Shown here: positions 32,592 through 41,106 of the stretch, in pieces
Layout: every line of letters starts with the position of its first letter
How positions within the stretch are numbered: position 1 is the first letter of the stretch
NCBI RefSeq assembly: GCF_900188105.1
Contig: NZ_FZNP01000001.1
Span: 682,001-746,000, forward strand
DNA length: 64,000 nt
DNA from: Actinomadura mexicana
Lineage (GTDB): Bacteria; Actinomycetota; Actinomycetes; Streptosporangiales; Streptosporangiaceae
Reading direction: 5' to 3'
Program-made: the position numbers and the translations under genes
The notes under the pieces: model-generated
What the model was told of the DNA's origin: nothing
Seen by the model: only the letters and a program-made list of their open reading frames with translations
Database searches by the model: none

Positions 32592-34151
32592 ATGCTGATA
32601 GCGGACATCGCGCGGACCTCGGAGGCGGTCGCGGGCACCTCGGGCCGCAAGGCCAAGGTGTCCGCGCTCGCGGAGTGCCTGCGCGCGGCCGACCCGGGCG
32701 AGGCCGCGACCGTCGTCGCCTACCTGTCCGGCGAGCTGCCGCAACGCCAGATCGGGGTGGGGTACGCCGCGCTGCGCGACCTCCCGCCGCCCGCCGCGGA
32801 GCCGTCCCTGACCGTGCCCGGGGTGGACGCGGCGTTCGGCGAGATCGGCGCCGTGTCCGGGCCCGGCTCGGTCGCCCGGCGGCGCGAGCTGCTCGCGGCG
32901 CTGTTCGGCCGCGCCACCGCCCCCGAGCAGGGCTTCCTCGTCAGGCTGCTGGCGGGCGAGCTGCGCCAGGGCGCGCTGGACGGGGTGATGGCCGAGGCGA
33001 TCGCGGCGGCGGCCGGGGTGCCCTCCGCCGAGGTCCGGCGCGCGTTCATGCTGCGCGGCTCGCTCGGCCCGGTCGCGACGACCGCCCTCGCGGAGGGGGC
33101 GGACGGGCTGCGCGCGTTCACGCTGGAGGTCGGGCGGCCGGTCAAGCCGATGCTGGCCGCCGCCGCGCCGTCGGTCGACGAGGCGTTCGCCAAGCTCAAG
33201 GGCGAGGCCGCGGTCGAGTGGAAGCTCGACGGCATCCGCGCCCAGGTGCACGTGTCCGGCGGCGGGGTCCGGGTGTTCACCCGGACGCTGGACGAGATCA
33301 CCTCCCGGCTGCCCGAGGTGGTGGAGGCGGTGCGGGGGCTGCCCGTCCGCGAGGCCGTGTTCGACGGCGAGCTGATCGCCCTGCGGCCGGACGGCCGTCC
33401 CCACCCGTTCCAGGTCACCTCCGCCCGCACCGCGACCCGCACGGCGAAGGACACCGAGCCGGTGCCGCTGGCCGTCTTCCTGTTCGACGTGCTGTACCTC
33501 GTGGAGGCCGGCGGCGCCCCTCCGCAGGGCGCGCCCGGCGAGGGCCTCCTCGACGCGTCCGGGGCCGAGCGGTACGAGGCGCTCGCGCGGGTCGTCCCCG
33601 AGGATCTGCGGATGCCCCGGGTGGTCACCGGCGACCCCGCGAAGGCCAAGGAGGTCTTCGACGAGGCCGTCGCGCGCGGCCACGAGGGCGTCGTCGTCAA
33701 GGCGCTCGACACCCCGTACACGGCCGGGCGGCGCGGCGCCGGCTGGATCAAGGTCAAGCCCCGGCACACCCTCGACCTCGTCGTGCTCGCCGTCGAGTGG
33801 GGGCACGGCCGCCGGCAGGGCCTGCTGTCCAACCTGCACCTCGGTGCCCGCGACCCCGAGACCGGCGGCTTCGTCATGCTCGGCAAGACCTTCAAGGGGC
33901 TCACCGACGAGCTGCTCGCCTGGCAGACGGAGAAGCTGCGCGAACTGGCCGTGCGCGAGGACTCCTGGACGGTGCACGTCCGGCCCGAGCTGGTCGTCGA
34001 GATCGCGTTCGACGGCGTCCAGCACAGCCCCCGCTACCCCGGCGGCATCGCGCTGCGGTTCGCCCGCGTCCTGCGGTACCGGCCCGACAAGTCCGCTACC
34101 GAGGCCGACACGATCGACACCGTCCGGGCCGTCGCGCCCGTCATGGACTGA
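32592..34151 (+). CDS. ligB: ATP-dependent DNA ligase, LigB type
   Basis: A 519-residue ligase, close to the usual length of mycobacterial LigB. An N-terminal helical DNA-binding domain (residues 1-170) precedes the nucleotidyltransferase domain. Motif I is EWKLDGIRAQ with adenylated Lys211; further motifs are VFDGELIAL, GHEGVVVKAL and GWIKVKP. The OB-fold domain follows (GFVMLGKTFKGLTDE) and the protein ends with RFPRV-like FARVLRYRPDK. It seals nicks using ATP and is an accessory to the NAD-dependent LigA that all bacteria carry. ATG 32592 is preceded by AAGGA very close by. It converges with the membrane-protein gene at 34158. Confidence 0.9.
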   Translation: MLIADIARTSEAVAGTSGRKAKVSALAECLRAADPGEAATVVAYLSGELPQRQIGVGYAALRDLPPPAAEPSLTVPGVDAAFGEIGAVSGPGSVARRRELLAALFGRATAPEQGFLVRLLAGELRQGALDGVMAEAIAAAAGVPSAEVRRAFMLRGSLGPVATTALAEGADGLRAFTLEVGRPVKPMLAAAAPSVDEAFAKLKGEAAVEWKLDGIRAQVHVSGGGVRVFTRTLDEITSRLPEVVEAVRGLPVREAVFDGELIALRPDGRPHPFQVTSARTATRTAKDTEPVPLAVFLFDVLYLVEAGGAPPQGAPGEGLLDASGAERYEALARVVPEDLRMPRVVTGDPAKAKEVFDEAVARGHEGVVVKALDTPYTAGRRGAGWIKVKPRHTLDLVVLAVEWGHGRRQGLLSNLHLGARDPETGGFVMLGKTFKGLTDELLAWQTEKLRELAVREDSWTVHVRPELVVEIAFDGVQHSPRYPGGIALRFARVLRYRPDKSATEADTIDTVRAVAPVMD

Positions 34152-34157
34152 GCCCCG

Positions 34158-35297
34158 TCACGGACTGAGCTCGGGGGCCTCCGCCGGCGGCTGCTCCCCG
34201 GACGGCGGCTCCTGCCCGTGCGGGCGGCCGCGGGCCCGCCGGGTGGACGCGGCGCGGGTCCGGATCGGCGAGCCGGTCCGCCTGCGCACGCGCGACAGGG
34301 TGCGGCGCCGCGCCCGTGCCGCGGCCTCCCGCTGGGCGCGTGCCGCGGCGTTGCGCTCGGCGCGCTCGACGGCCTCCCACTCGGCCCGGACGGCCGCGCG
34401 GCGGGCCGCCCGGCGCTCGGCGCGGCGCGCCCGGCCGCGTTCGGCCCGGCGCTCGGTCCGGCGCTCGGCGCGGGCGGCGGCGCGGGCCATCTTGCGGCGG
34501 CGGACCCGCTCGGCGGCCTCGGCGCGGCGCTGCAGCAGCTCGGGCGGGATGAGGTCGTGCCGGCCCGCGATGAACTCCTGCACCCAGATCTTGGCGCGGA
34601 TCAGCGGCCGCCTGAGCCGCTTCTCGCGCCGGACGGCCCGCTGGTACCGGCGCGAGTCCGGGTCGTAGCGCCAGCGCGACCAGGGCGAGCCGGGCCGCGC
34701 CACCCGGATCGCGCCGACGATCAGCAGCGCGGGCATGAACAGCCCGATGAGCCCCGTCCAGATCTTGCCCTTCAGCAGCGTGAGCACGGCGAGGACGAGG
34801 TTGACGGCGAGGGAGGCGACGTAGACGCGGGTGATCAGCCCGGTGCCCGGGTCGGGCGCGATGCCCTCGTAGCCGAGGGGGCGGATGCCGAGCAGCAGCA
34901 GCCCGGTCACCGCCATGGCGACGAACACGGCGTCGAGGGACGCGCGGCCCTTCTCCGTCCAGTAGACGTCGCTGAGGTGCAGGATCAGCGCGAACTCGTC
35001 CAGGACGAGGGCCGAGCCCATCCCGAACACCACGGCCGCCGCCAGGTCGAGGCCGACGTAGGCGTCCGGGACGGCGAGGCTCGCCACCCCGCCCATCAGC
35101 ATCAGCACCACGCCGAACACGACGTGGTGGATGTGCACGTCGCCCGCCTTCACGTTCCGGAACCACCAGCGGACGTTCGCGCGGATCAGCCGCACGTTCA
35201 CCCGCGTCAGCACGAACGTGACCATGAACGCGACGAAGAAACCGAACAGCGGCAGCCGCCCGGTCGCCACGATGCGCTCGTCGAACATCTCGATCAT
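34158..35297 (-). CDS. Polytopic membrane protein with long Arg/Ala-rich cytoplasmic tail
   Basis: A 379-residue protein with about six hydrophobic segments in residues 12-200 (for example [15 protein letters not shown] and [20 protein letters not shown]). A basic region of roughly 165 residues follows, dominated by Arg, Ala and Glu in repeating RRAER-like units that would form a charged helix. A His-rich loop (VHIHHVVFG) and conserved acidic residues in the membrane part could bind metal, but no family can be named. ATG 35297 or the ATG three codons later may be the start. It lies between the ligase and the PLP-enzyme gene and is not clearly in an operon. Confidence 0.7.
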   Translation of the reverse strand: MIEMFDERIVATGRLPLFGFFVAFMVTFVLTRVNVRLIRANVRWWFRNVKAGDVHIHHVVFGVVLMLMGGVASLAVPDAYVGLDLAAAVVFGMGSALVLDEFALILHLSDVYWTEKGRASLDAVFVAMAVTGLLLLGIRPLGYEGIAPDPGTGLITRVYVASLAVNLVLAVLTLLKGKIWTGLIGLFMPALLIVGAIRVARPGSPWSRWRYDPDSRRYQRAVRREKRLRRPLIRAKIWVQEFIAGRHDLIPPELLQRRAEAAERVRRRKMARAAARAERRTERRAERGRARRAERRAARRAAVRAEWEAVERAERNAAARAQREAAARARRRTLSRVRRRTGSPIRTRAASTRRARGRPHGQEPPSGEQPPAEAPELSP

Positions 35298-35378
35298 CTG
35301 CCCCCCGCCTCCTCAATGATGCACCCTGACATGCGCGGATATCGTGGGACCCTGCCGACGATCAAGGAGAGAACCGTC

Positions 35379-36479
35379 ATGAGCCGCATCGTGGACCGCT
35401 GCGATCCCGGATACCGGGCGTGGATCGCCGAGGCGATCCGGCTCGTGGACGCCGACGCCAACCGCAGCGCCGACACGCACCTGCACGTGTTCCCGCTGCC
35501 GCCGGAGTGGGGCATCGACCTCTACCTGAAGGACGAGTCCGTCCACCCCACGGGTTCGCTGAAGCACCGGCTCGCGCGGTCGCTGTTCCTGTACGGGCTG
35601 GCGAACGGCTGGATCCGCCGGGACACCACGATCATCGAGGCGTCCAGCGGGTCGACGGCGGTGTCGGAGGCGTACTTCGCGCGGCTGCTCGGCCTGCCGT
35701 TCATCGCGGTCATGCCGGCCTCCACCAGCCCGGAGAAGATCCAGCTCATCGAGTTCCACGGCGGCCGCTGCCACCTGGTGGCCGACCCTTCGGCGATCTA
35801 CGAGGAGTCGCGGCGGCTCGCGGCCGAGTGCGGCGGCCACTTCATGGACCAGTTCACCTTCGCCGAGCGGGCGACGGACTGGCGCGGCAACAACAACATC
35901 GCCGAGTCGATCTTCGAGCAGATGCGGCTGGAGCGGTTCCCGGAGCCGTCCTGGATCGTGGTGGGCGCGGGCACCGGCGGGACGTCCGCGACGATCGGCC
36001 GGTACGCCCGCTACCGGATGTTCCAGACGCGGCTGGCGGTGGTCGACCCGGAGGGGTCGGCGTTCCACGGCTCGTTCGCCGACGGCGACCCCGGGCGCAC
36101 CGCGGCGGGCTCGCGGATCGAGGGCATCGGCCGCCCCCGCGTCGAGCCGTCGTTCCTGCCCACGGTGATCGACCGGATGATCCGGGTGCCGGACGCGGCG
36201 TCCATCGCGGCGATGCGCTGGACGAGCGAGGTCAGCGGCCGCAGCGTCGGCGGCTCGACCGGCACGAACATGTGGGGCGCGGCCGAACTGATCGCGCAGA
36301 TGCGGGCCCGCGGGGAGCGCGGCAGCGTCGTCACGCTCCTGTGCGACGGCGGCGAGCGGTACGCGGGCACCTACGGGTCGGACGCGTGGCTGGCGAGGCA
36401 GGGCCTCGACATCGACCCCTACCTGGCCGCGCTGGACGTCTTCCTGAAGACCGGCACGATGCCGGACGTCACCCGGTGA
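35379..36479 (+). CDS. PLP-dependent cysteine synthase-family enzyme, probable cysteine desulfhydrase
   Basis: A 366-residue fold-type II PLP enzyme. Lys62 in HPTGSLKHR is the expected Schiff-base lysine. [19 protein letters not shown] provides the substrate loop and [14 protein letters not shown] the phosphate-binding loop. The sequence resembles the mycobacterial Rv3684 (Cds1) branch, which releases H2S from L-cysteine, more than classical CysK or CysM; this is from memory. ATG 35379 has AAGGAGAG upstream. Its last 11 bases overlap the 3' end of the convergent site-2 protease gene. Confidence 0.82.
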   Translation: MSRIVDRCDPGYRAWIAEAIRLVDADANRSADTHLHVFPLPPEWGIDLYLKDESVHPTGSLKHRLARSLFLYGLANGWIRRDTTIIEASSGSTAVSEAYFARLLGLPFIAVMPASTSPEKIQLIEFHGGRCHLVADPSAIYEESRRLAAECGGHFMDQFTFAERATDWRGNNNIAESIFEQMRLERFPEPSWIVVGAGTGGTSATIGRYARYRMFQTRLAVVDPEGSAFHGSFADGDPGRTAAGSRIEGIGRPRVEPSFLPTVIDRMIRVPDAASIAAMRWTSEVSGRSVGGSTGTNMWGAAELIAQMRARGERGSVVTLLCDGGERYAGTYGSDAWLARQGLDIDPYLAALDVFLKTGTMPDVTR

Positions 36480-37767
36480 CGCGGATCGGGTTGAACAGGT
36501 CGGCGTAGATCAGCAGGCCGCCCATGACGATCAGGACGACCGCCATCACGTACGTCACCGGCAGCGCCTTGGCGACGTCCACGTAACCCGGGTCGGGCCT
36601 GCGGAAGATCCGGGCGAACGCCTTCTTGACCGCCTCCAGGAGCGCGCCGGCGATGTGCCCGCCGTCCAGCGGCAGGAGCGGGATGAGGTTGAACAGCCCG
36701 ACCGCGAGGTTCAGCGAGCCGAGCAGCATCACGAAGAAGGAGACCTTCTGCGTGCCGGTGAAGTCGTCGGACGCGGCGACCTCGCCGCCGATCCGGCTGA
36801 CGCCGACGACGCCGATCGGCCCGTTCGGGTCGCGCTCGTGGCCGCCGAAGGCCGCGTTCCACACGCCGACCATCTTCTGCGGCATCCGCACCAGCGCGCC
36901 GACGGTCCGCGCGGTCAGGTCGCCCATCGTGCTGGCGACCGCGCCCGGCCCCTGCCGCTCGATCGCGCTGGACGGCGTTATGCCGAGGAACCCGACGTTG
37001 ACGACCTTGTCCTCGTCCTTGAGGTCGTACATCTGGTTGCGGGTGATGGGGACGTTCAACCGCACGTCCTCGCCGTCCCGCCGGACGGTCATCGGCACGG
37101 TCCTGCCGCCGTCCCTGCGGATCATGCGCTGCAGCTGCCCGTAGTCGTCGACCTTCCGGCCGTCGAACGCCACGATCCGGTCGCCCGCCCGCAGCCCGAC
37201 CTGCCGCGCGGGCGTCGGCGCCGCGTTCGCCGGGCACTCGGTGACCTTCGCGCTGGCCGGCACCATGCACTCGGCGACCTCTTTGATCACCGGCTGCGGC
37301 TGGTTGGTCCCGATGCCCATCAGCAGGATCGCGAAGAACAGCACCGCGAGCAGCAGGTTCATCGCGGGCCCGCCGAACATGATGAGCAGCTTCTGCCACC
37401 ACTTCTTGGCGTAGAACACGCGGTCGCCGTCGCCGGGCCCGACCTCCTCCAGCGAGGCCCCCCGGGCGGACTCGATCAGCCCCTGCCACGGCCCGGTGCT
37501 GATCCGCCGCACCTGCCCGGGCGCATCGCCCTTGCGCGGCGGCAGCATGCCGATCATGCGGATGTAGCCGCCGAGCGGGATCCACTTGACGCCGTACTCG
37601 GTCTCGCCCCTGTGCCTCGACCACATCGTGGGCCCGAACCCGACCATGAACTGCGTGGTCCGCACCTTGAACAGCTTGGCGAAGCTGAAGTGCCCGAGCT
37701 CGTGCAGCGCGATGGAGACCAGCAGGCCGAAGAAGAGGATCAGCGCTCCAGCCAGGTAGTAGACCAT
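36469..37767 (-). CDS. rip1: Site-2 intramembrane metalloprotease (RseP/Rip1 family)
   Basis: A 432-residue integral membrane protease. The zinc motif HELGH is at residues 22-26 in the first membrane helix. A PDZ domain lies around residues 180-250 ([24 protein letters not shown]), and the third ligand motif LLPLDGGH is near the C-terminus. It cleaves membrane-spanning anti-sigma factors and so passes envelope stress signals to the cytoplasm. In many actinobacteria the gene sits beside dxr and ispG; those are not in this window. Start ATG 37767 has GGAGGGC upstream. It overlaps the convergent PLP-enzyme gene by 11 bases. Confidence 0.92.
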   Translation of the reverse strand: MVYYLAGALILFFGLLVSIALHELGHFSFAKLFKVRTTQFMVGFGPTMWSRHRGETEYGVKWIPLGGYIRMIGMLPPRKGDAPGQVRRISTGPWQGLIESARGASLEEVGPGDGDRVFYAKKWWQKLLIMFGGPAMNLLLAVLFFAILLMGIGTNQPQPVIKEVAECMVPASAKVTECPANAAPTPARQVGLRAGDRIVAFDGRKVDDYGQLQRMIRRDGGRTVPMTVRRDGEDVRLNVPITRNQMYDLKDEDKVVNVGFLGITPSSAIERQGPGAVASTMGDLTARTVGALVRMPQKMVGVWNAAFGGHERDPNGPIGVVGVSRIGGEVAASDDFTGTQKVSFFVMLLGSLNLAVGLFNLIPLLPLDGGHIAGALLEAVKKAFARIFRRPDPGYVDVAKALPVTYVMAVVLIVMGGLLIYADLFNPIRVTG

Positions 37768-38188
37768 GCGGCGTGCCCTCCGGGTCCGTCCACCCCGCGC
37801 GCCCGGGGGGTGATCTCCGACAACCAGTTCAGAGTACGTTACGGCCCGCCGTCCGGTTTAAGCGAACGAAGAAGCAGCACGAGCCGGAAGCCACATTGAT
37901 GCGCGGTGCTAACCCGGCAGCGCGTCATCGGCACGAGAACCCGTGTCCCCCAGGAGGGCCGACCACGCATCATGGGCGACCCCGTCCCCCCCACGGAGCG
38001 GCCCTGGCCGGCTGCGGCGGCTCCGACGACAAGGCGGACAGGCCCTGGTCCAGCAGCTCCCCGAGACGTTCGCCCCGGCCCGGGACACGCCGGGCTCAGC
38101 GGCCAGGCTCGCGACCTGGTGGCCGCACTGTTGCGCTCCGGGGTCCTTGTCGTCTGGGCGGTGAAGAGCGAGACGCCGGAGCACATTG
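37768..38188. other. Gene-poor stretch with decayed lipoprotein copy
   Basis: Apart from the truncated copy at 37904-38036 no intact gene is supported. The sequence at 38090-38170 can be read as GQARDLVAALLRSGVLVVW, which looks protein-like but has no start, ribosome-binding site or recognised family; it may be another gene remnant. Confidence 0.45.
37904..38036 (+). pseudogene. Truncated copy of the small lipoprotein gene at 40499
   Basis: This stretch aligns with 40395-40576 at roughly 80% by eye, covering the upstream region including CGGTGCTAACCCG and GGAGGGCCGACC. It then jumps across about 50 bases that encode the start codon and hydrophobic signal core, and resumes at the lipobox (CTGGCCGGCTGCGGCGG, then TCCGACGAC). 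The copy therefore lacks its start and signal peptide, and the downstream protein sequence is not preserved. Confidence 0.65.
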
Positions 38189-38761
38189 TCAGTGGACCAC
38201 GTCGAAGATCTGCTTCTGCAGGCCGTTGGCGTAGACGTCGTGCTCTACCAGCTTCAGTTTCTGGGTGTCCCTGTCCGTGGTACTGAACAGTCGCTTGCCG
38301 GCGCCGAGCAGCAGCGGGAAGACGAGCAGGTGGTAGCGGTCGATCAGGCCGGCGTCCGAGAGGCTGTGGTTCAAGGAGGCGCTGCCGTGGACGATGATCG
38401 GGCCTCCCTCGGTCTGCTTGAGAGCGGTGACCTGGTCGAGTGAGCGCAGGATCGTGGTCTCGCCCCAGTTCGACACCAGGTCCTCTTTGGTGAGGGTGGT
38501 GGAGAGGACGTACTTCGGCAACGTGTTGTAGTGCGCGAATTCCTGCAGGTTCGGCCAAACTGGGCTGAACACCTCATAGCTGATCCGGCCCAGCAGGATC
38601 GCGGTGGCCTCCATCTGCTCCCGCCCCTTGATCTCGTATGCCTCGGGGAGGAACTCGACGTCCTTGAAGGTCCATCCGGAGTTCCGGTAGCCCGGTTCGT
38701 CGCCCGGGGCCTCGACGACGCCGTCGAGCGACATGAAGGCAGTGCTGATCAGGGTACGCAT
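38189..38761 (-). CDS. Dihydrofolate reductase-family (RibD C-terminal) protein
   Basis: A 190-residue protein with the RibD_C/DHFR-like fold: MSLDGVVEAPGDEPG near the N-terminus, ILLGRISYEVFSPVWP and PIIVHGSASLNHSLSDAGLID later. Such stand-alone proteins are predicted NADPH-dependent reductases of unknown substrate and are very common in actinomycetes, often beside ArsR-SRPBCC pairs as here. ATG 38761 has AAGGAG upstream. The 154-base gap to the SRPBCC gene suggests a separate transcript. Confidence 0.82.
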   Translation of the reverse strand: MRTLISTAFMSLDGVVEAPGDEPGYRNSGWTFKDVEFLPEAYEIKGREQMEATAILLGRISYEVFSPVWPNLQEFAHYNTLPKYVLSTTLTKEDLVSNWGETTILRSLDQVTALKQTEGGPIIVHGSASLNHSLSDAGLIDRYHLLVFPLLLGAGKRLFSTTDRDTQKLKLVEHDVYANGLQKQIFDVVH

Positions 38762-38915
38762 TGAGGACTCCTTGGTCTGTCGTGTGCATTTCGGCTGTTC
38801 GGAGCACGCTTGGGCCGCGTTGAAGCGGAGCGCGGTCGTTCCGGCGGCACCGGGAGTGGTCCGGTCCCCTGCGGCCGGGCGGTGCCGGCGGCGTACGGGT
38901 GTACCTGTGGGGCTC

Positions 38916-39653
38916 TCAGGCGAGGAGCCCGGTCAGCCACTGCTGCCAGGCCGCTTCGGCCCCGTCCGTGTCGGGTCCAAAGAGGTGATGGAACATCAGC
39001 ACCACGCCGGTGATGTAGAGGAAGGCGTAGATCCCGTCCGCGGTGCGGACCTTGATGCGCTCGTCGTCCGACCAGACCACCTCGCCGTCAAGTGGCGGCA
39101 GCTCCGCGGGTTCGGCGTGCGCCCGCGCGCCCACGGCGACCGGGTTCGGCAGTGACAGTGCGCGGGTGAGCGCCGCGTGAACCTCCTGCGCCGAGCGTCC
39201 GTCCGACGGCGCGACGGCGAAGACGGGGACGCTGGCGCGTCCCGGGAAGTGCGTCAGGTACTCGCGGAGTGTGTGGAGGTGGAAGGGCCAGCCGCGGCGC
39301 AGCGCGTCGTACTCGTCCTGCCAGTCGTCGCCGAGCACGCCGCTGTGAACGACGCGTAGCGCAGTGCTGCCGCCGTCCCGTCCCTCGATCAGGTACTCGA
39401 AGGCCATGAACCGGCCGTCCTCGGCGGTGGCCGTGCGGGTGGCGAAGCGCTTGCCGGGGTCGTAGGCGGTGATCACCGCCTCCTCCCGGCGGCCTCCGGT
39501 CTCCATGGCGGCGACTCCGCCCTCACGTGGCTCGACCTCGTTGCGGCCCATGAACCAGGAGTCGATCCCCGGTCCGGTGGCGATCGCCTCCCAGACCTGT
39601 TCCGGGCTTGCCGACAGGGTCGTCTCCAGCTCGATCTCGAAGGGGTGGGTCAT
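38916..39653 (-). CDS. SRPBCC (START-like, AHSA1-type) domain protein
   Basis: A 245-residue protein. Residues 1-140 form an AHSA1-like domain (IELETTLSASPEQVWEAIAT, GKRFATRTATAEDGRF, GGSTALRVVHSGVLGDDW) with a hydrophobic ligand cavity. The second half (about 150-245) is a divergent segment with LDGEVVWSDDERIKVRTADG. ATG 39653 overlaps the stop of the ArsR gene as ATGA, so the two are translationally coupled, a pairing repeatedly seen in actinobacteria. The ligand is unknown. Confidence 0.85.
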   Translation of the reverse strand: MTHPFEIELETTLSASPEQVWEAIATGPGIDSWFMGRNEVEPREGGVAAMETGGRREEAVITAYDPGKRFATRTATAEDGRFMAFEYLIEGRDGGSTALRVVHSGVLGDDWQDEYDALRRGWPFHLHTLREYLTHFPGRASVPVFAVAPSDGRSAQEVHAALTRALSLPNPVAVGARAHAEPAELPPLDGEVVWSDDERIKVRTADGIYAFLYITGVVLMFHHLFGPDTDGAEAAWQQWLTGLLA

Positions 39654-40306
39654 CGTCGGTTCTCCTCTCCTGCTTCGGAGTCGCTCGCGTGCGCCTCCGC
39701 GTCTGCCTGCTGCGGGCCGGGCGCGGTCCTCCGGTCGCCGGGCTGCGCGGGGATCTGGTGGAGCCCGACGACCACCCGGTGGTTCCGGCCCTGCGGGGCG
39801 AACTCGTCGTGGTAGCGGCCGACAAGGACGGCCACGGCCTGGGCCAGTTCGTCGGCGAAGGCCGACCGGTCGGCCGCGGTGGCGAACCGCACCTCCGCGT
39901 CGATGCCGAAGGTGGCGACCTGCCGGCCGGCCCGAGCGGCGCCGGTCAGCAGGGTCCCGATCTCCTGCACCAGCCGGGCCCCCAGCGCCAGCAGCCAGTG
40001 GGCGGACATCTGGTCCGGAGACCGGGAGGGATCCGGGCTGACGGCGGCAAGGACGCTGGGAGAGATCACATAGGAGGCGGCGGTAGCGCGGTACACCCGT
40101 TCGGTGACGCTGCCCTTGCGCCGCTCCTCGGCGAGTTCGACCAGCCCATGTCGCTCCAGTTCCTTGAGGTGGTAGTTGACCTTCTGCCGAGGGAGCCCCA
40201 GCCGGGCGGCCAGCATGGCGGCCGAGCCGGGCTCGGCCAGGGCGGCGAGGATCCGTGACCTGATCGGGTCCAGGGACGCCTCGGCCGCAGCGGGTTCTTC
40301 GATCAC
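39650..40306 (-). CDS. ArsR-like winged-helix regulator
   Basis: A regulator of about 218 residues. The winged helix is at the N-terminus (LDPIRSRILAALAEPGSAAM, then LPRQKVNYHLKELERHGLVE). No metal-binding cysteine motif is present, so it is not a classical metal sensor. GTG 40306 was preferred because GGAAG lies six bases upstream; a GTG ten codons earlier (40336) has no ribosome-binding site but could serve a leaderless message. It is coupled to the SRPBCC gene downstream and likely autoregulated through the repeats at 40337-40374. Confidence 0.82.
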   Translation of the reverse strand: MIEEPAAAEASLDPIRSRILAALAEPGSAAMLAARLGLPRQKVNYHLKELERHGLVELAEERRKGSVTERVYRATAASYVISPSVLAAVSPDPSRSPDQMSAHWLLALGARLVQEIGTLLTGAARAGRQVATFGIDAEVRFATAADRSAFADELAQAVAVLVGRYHDEFAPQGRNHRVVVGLHQIPAQPGDRRTAPGPQQADAEAHASDSEAGEENRR

Positions 40307-40336
40307 AGCGACTTCCAGCACCGCTCCAGGATCCAC

Positions 40337-40374
40337 CCGACAAAAAGATTTGTCAAGGAAAATTTAGTTGTCGG
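40337..40374. promoter_or_regulatory. Candidate operator/promoter of the ArsR-SRPBCC pair
   Basis: CCGACAA (40337-40343) and TTGTCGG (40368-40374) form a 7-base inverted repeat. An additional TTGTC at 40350-40354 makes a closer pair with the left arm (GACAA, six bases, TTGTC). On the minus strand TTGACA (40356-40351) could be a -35 element overlapped by the operator, but the -10 match is poor. Confidence 0.4.
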
Positions 40375-40498
40375 CTGAGCGGGGCATGCGGTCACGGTGC
40401 TAACCCGACCGCGCGTCATTGTCACGAGAGCCCGTATCCCCGAGGAGGGCCGACCGCGCATCATGAGCGGCCCCACCCCCGTCCACGGAGGTTCCCCC

Positions 40499-40846
40499 TT
40501 GAAGCGCGGTCATGTAGCGGTACTGGCGCTGACGCTGGCCCTGGCCGGCTGCGGCGGCTCCGACGACGGCAAGGCGACGAGCGCGTCCTCACCCCCCGCC
40601 CCGACTGCCGCGACCACGGCGCCGTCCACCCCCAAGCCCGGAAAGGGCAACGAGACGACGCCCCTCCCCCCCGCCCAGTCGAAAGCGGTCAAGGCCTTCA
40701 ACGACTGCATGCACGAGCAGGGCGTCCAGATGCCGACCCCCAACCCCACGAGAACCCCCGCCCCCGACGAACTGAAAAAGATCAGAACCGCCCTGCAAAC
40801 CTGCGTGAAGTCCATGTCGGCTCCCCCCACCCCCAGCCGCAGCTGA
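40499..40846 (+). CDS. Small lipoprotein with conserved two-cysteine motif
   Basis: A 115-residue lipoprotein. TTG 40499 was chosen because GGAGG lies seven bases upstream and it gives a textbook lipoprotein signal (KRGHVAVLALTLALAGC, Cys at residue 18). An in-frame ATG at 40463 would add a hydrophilic leader. A Thr/Pro/Ser linker is followed by AFNDCMHEQGVQMPTP and a second Cys near the end (ALQTCVKSM), the motif of a very common class of actinomycete surface lipoproteins of unknown function. A broken copy of its upstream region and lipobox lies at 37904-38036. Confidence 0.72.
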   Translation: MKRGHVAVLALTLALAGCGGSDDGKATSASSPPAPTAATTAPSTPKPGKGNETTPLPPAQSKAVKAFNDCMHEQGVQMPTPNPTRTPAPDELKKIRTALQTCVKSMSAPPTPSRS

Positions 40847-40878
40847 CGACGAGCCCCGCCGAGGCGACATGAAGCAAG

Positions 40879-41004
40879 CTGGAGTTGACCGGCGCGAACG
40901 TCCTGATCGGCGGCGTGATGGGCTCCGGGAAGACGTCCGCCGTACCGATCCTGGCCCTCGCGGGCGCGCTCGACCCGACGTGCGAGCTGTGGCTGTACGA
41001 GTGA
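40879..41004 (+). pseudogene. Fragment of FtsK/SpoIIIE-like transfer ATPase
   Basis: Forty-one codons read in one frame give GANVLIGGVMGSGKTSAV followed by LALAGALDPTCELWLYE and a stop. This is the Walker A region and following strand of the FtsK-like DNA translocases carried by actinomycete integrative elements, where LDP.VEL is usually followed by DLKGTGD. Neither the start nor the rest of the ATPase is present, so it is a relic. It supports the idea that 37.9-44 kb is the remains of an integrated element. Confidence 0.6.
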
Positions 41005-41008
41005 AGGG

Positions 41009-41042
41009 CCCCCGATACCAGGGTCGAACCCGGTTTCGGGGG
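41009..41042. terminator. Long hairpin between FtsK relic and XRE gene
   Basis: CCCCCGA (41009-41015) pairs with TCGGGGG (41036-41042), continuing inward through ACC/GGT and GGGT/ACCC to a CGA loop with one mismatch and one bulge. It could act as a bidirectional terminator for the convergent transcripts. Confidence 0.6.
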
Positions 41043-41106
41043 TGCCTACGTCAGCAGCGTCACCGGTCGGGCCCCGATCACGGGGCGCGCAGGGGCGTCA
41101 CAAGCC

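Noticed and set aside
34218..35330. Plus-strand open frame antisense to the Arg-rich membrane protein, joined to the PLP enzyme
   Set aside because: The PLP enzyme has its own start with AAGGAG at 35379; the upstream part is low-complexity shadow sequence.
37839..38558. Minus-strand open frame over the gene-poor stretch and the DHFR-like gene
   Set aside because: It lies out of frame within the well-supported DHFR-like gene and continues through a decayed repeat; no ribosome-binding site or family match.
41009..41042. tRNA T-arm-like word (GGGTTCGACCC on the minus strand), possible attachment site
   Set aside because: The bases are fully explained by one long hairpin; no acceptor, D-arm or anticodon arm pairs with it, so a tRNA or att site is not supported.
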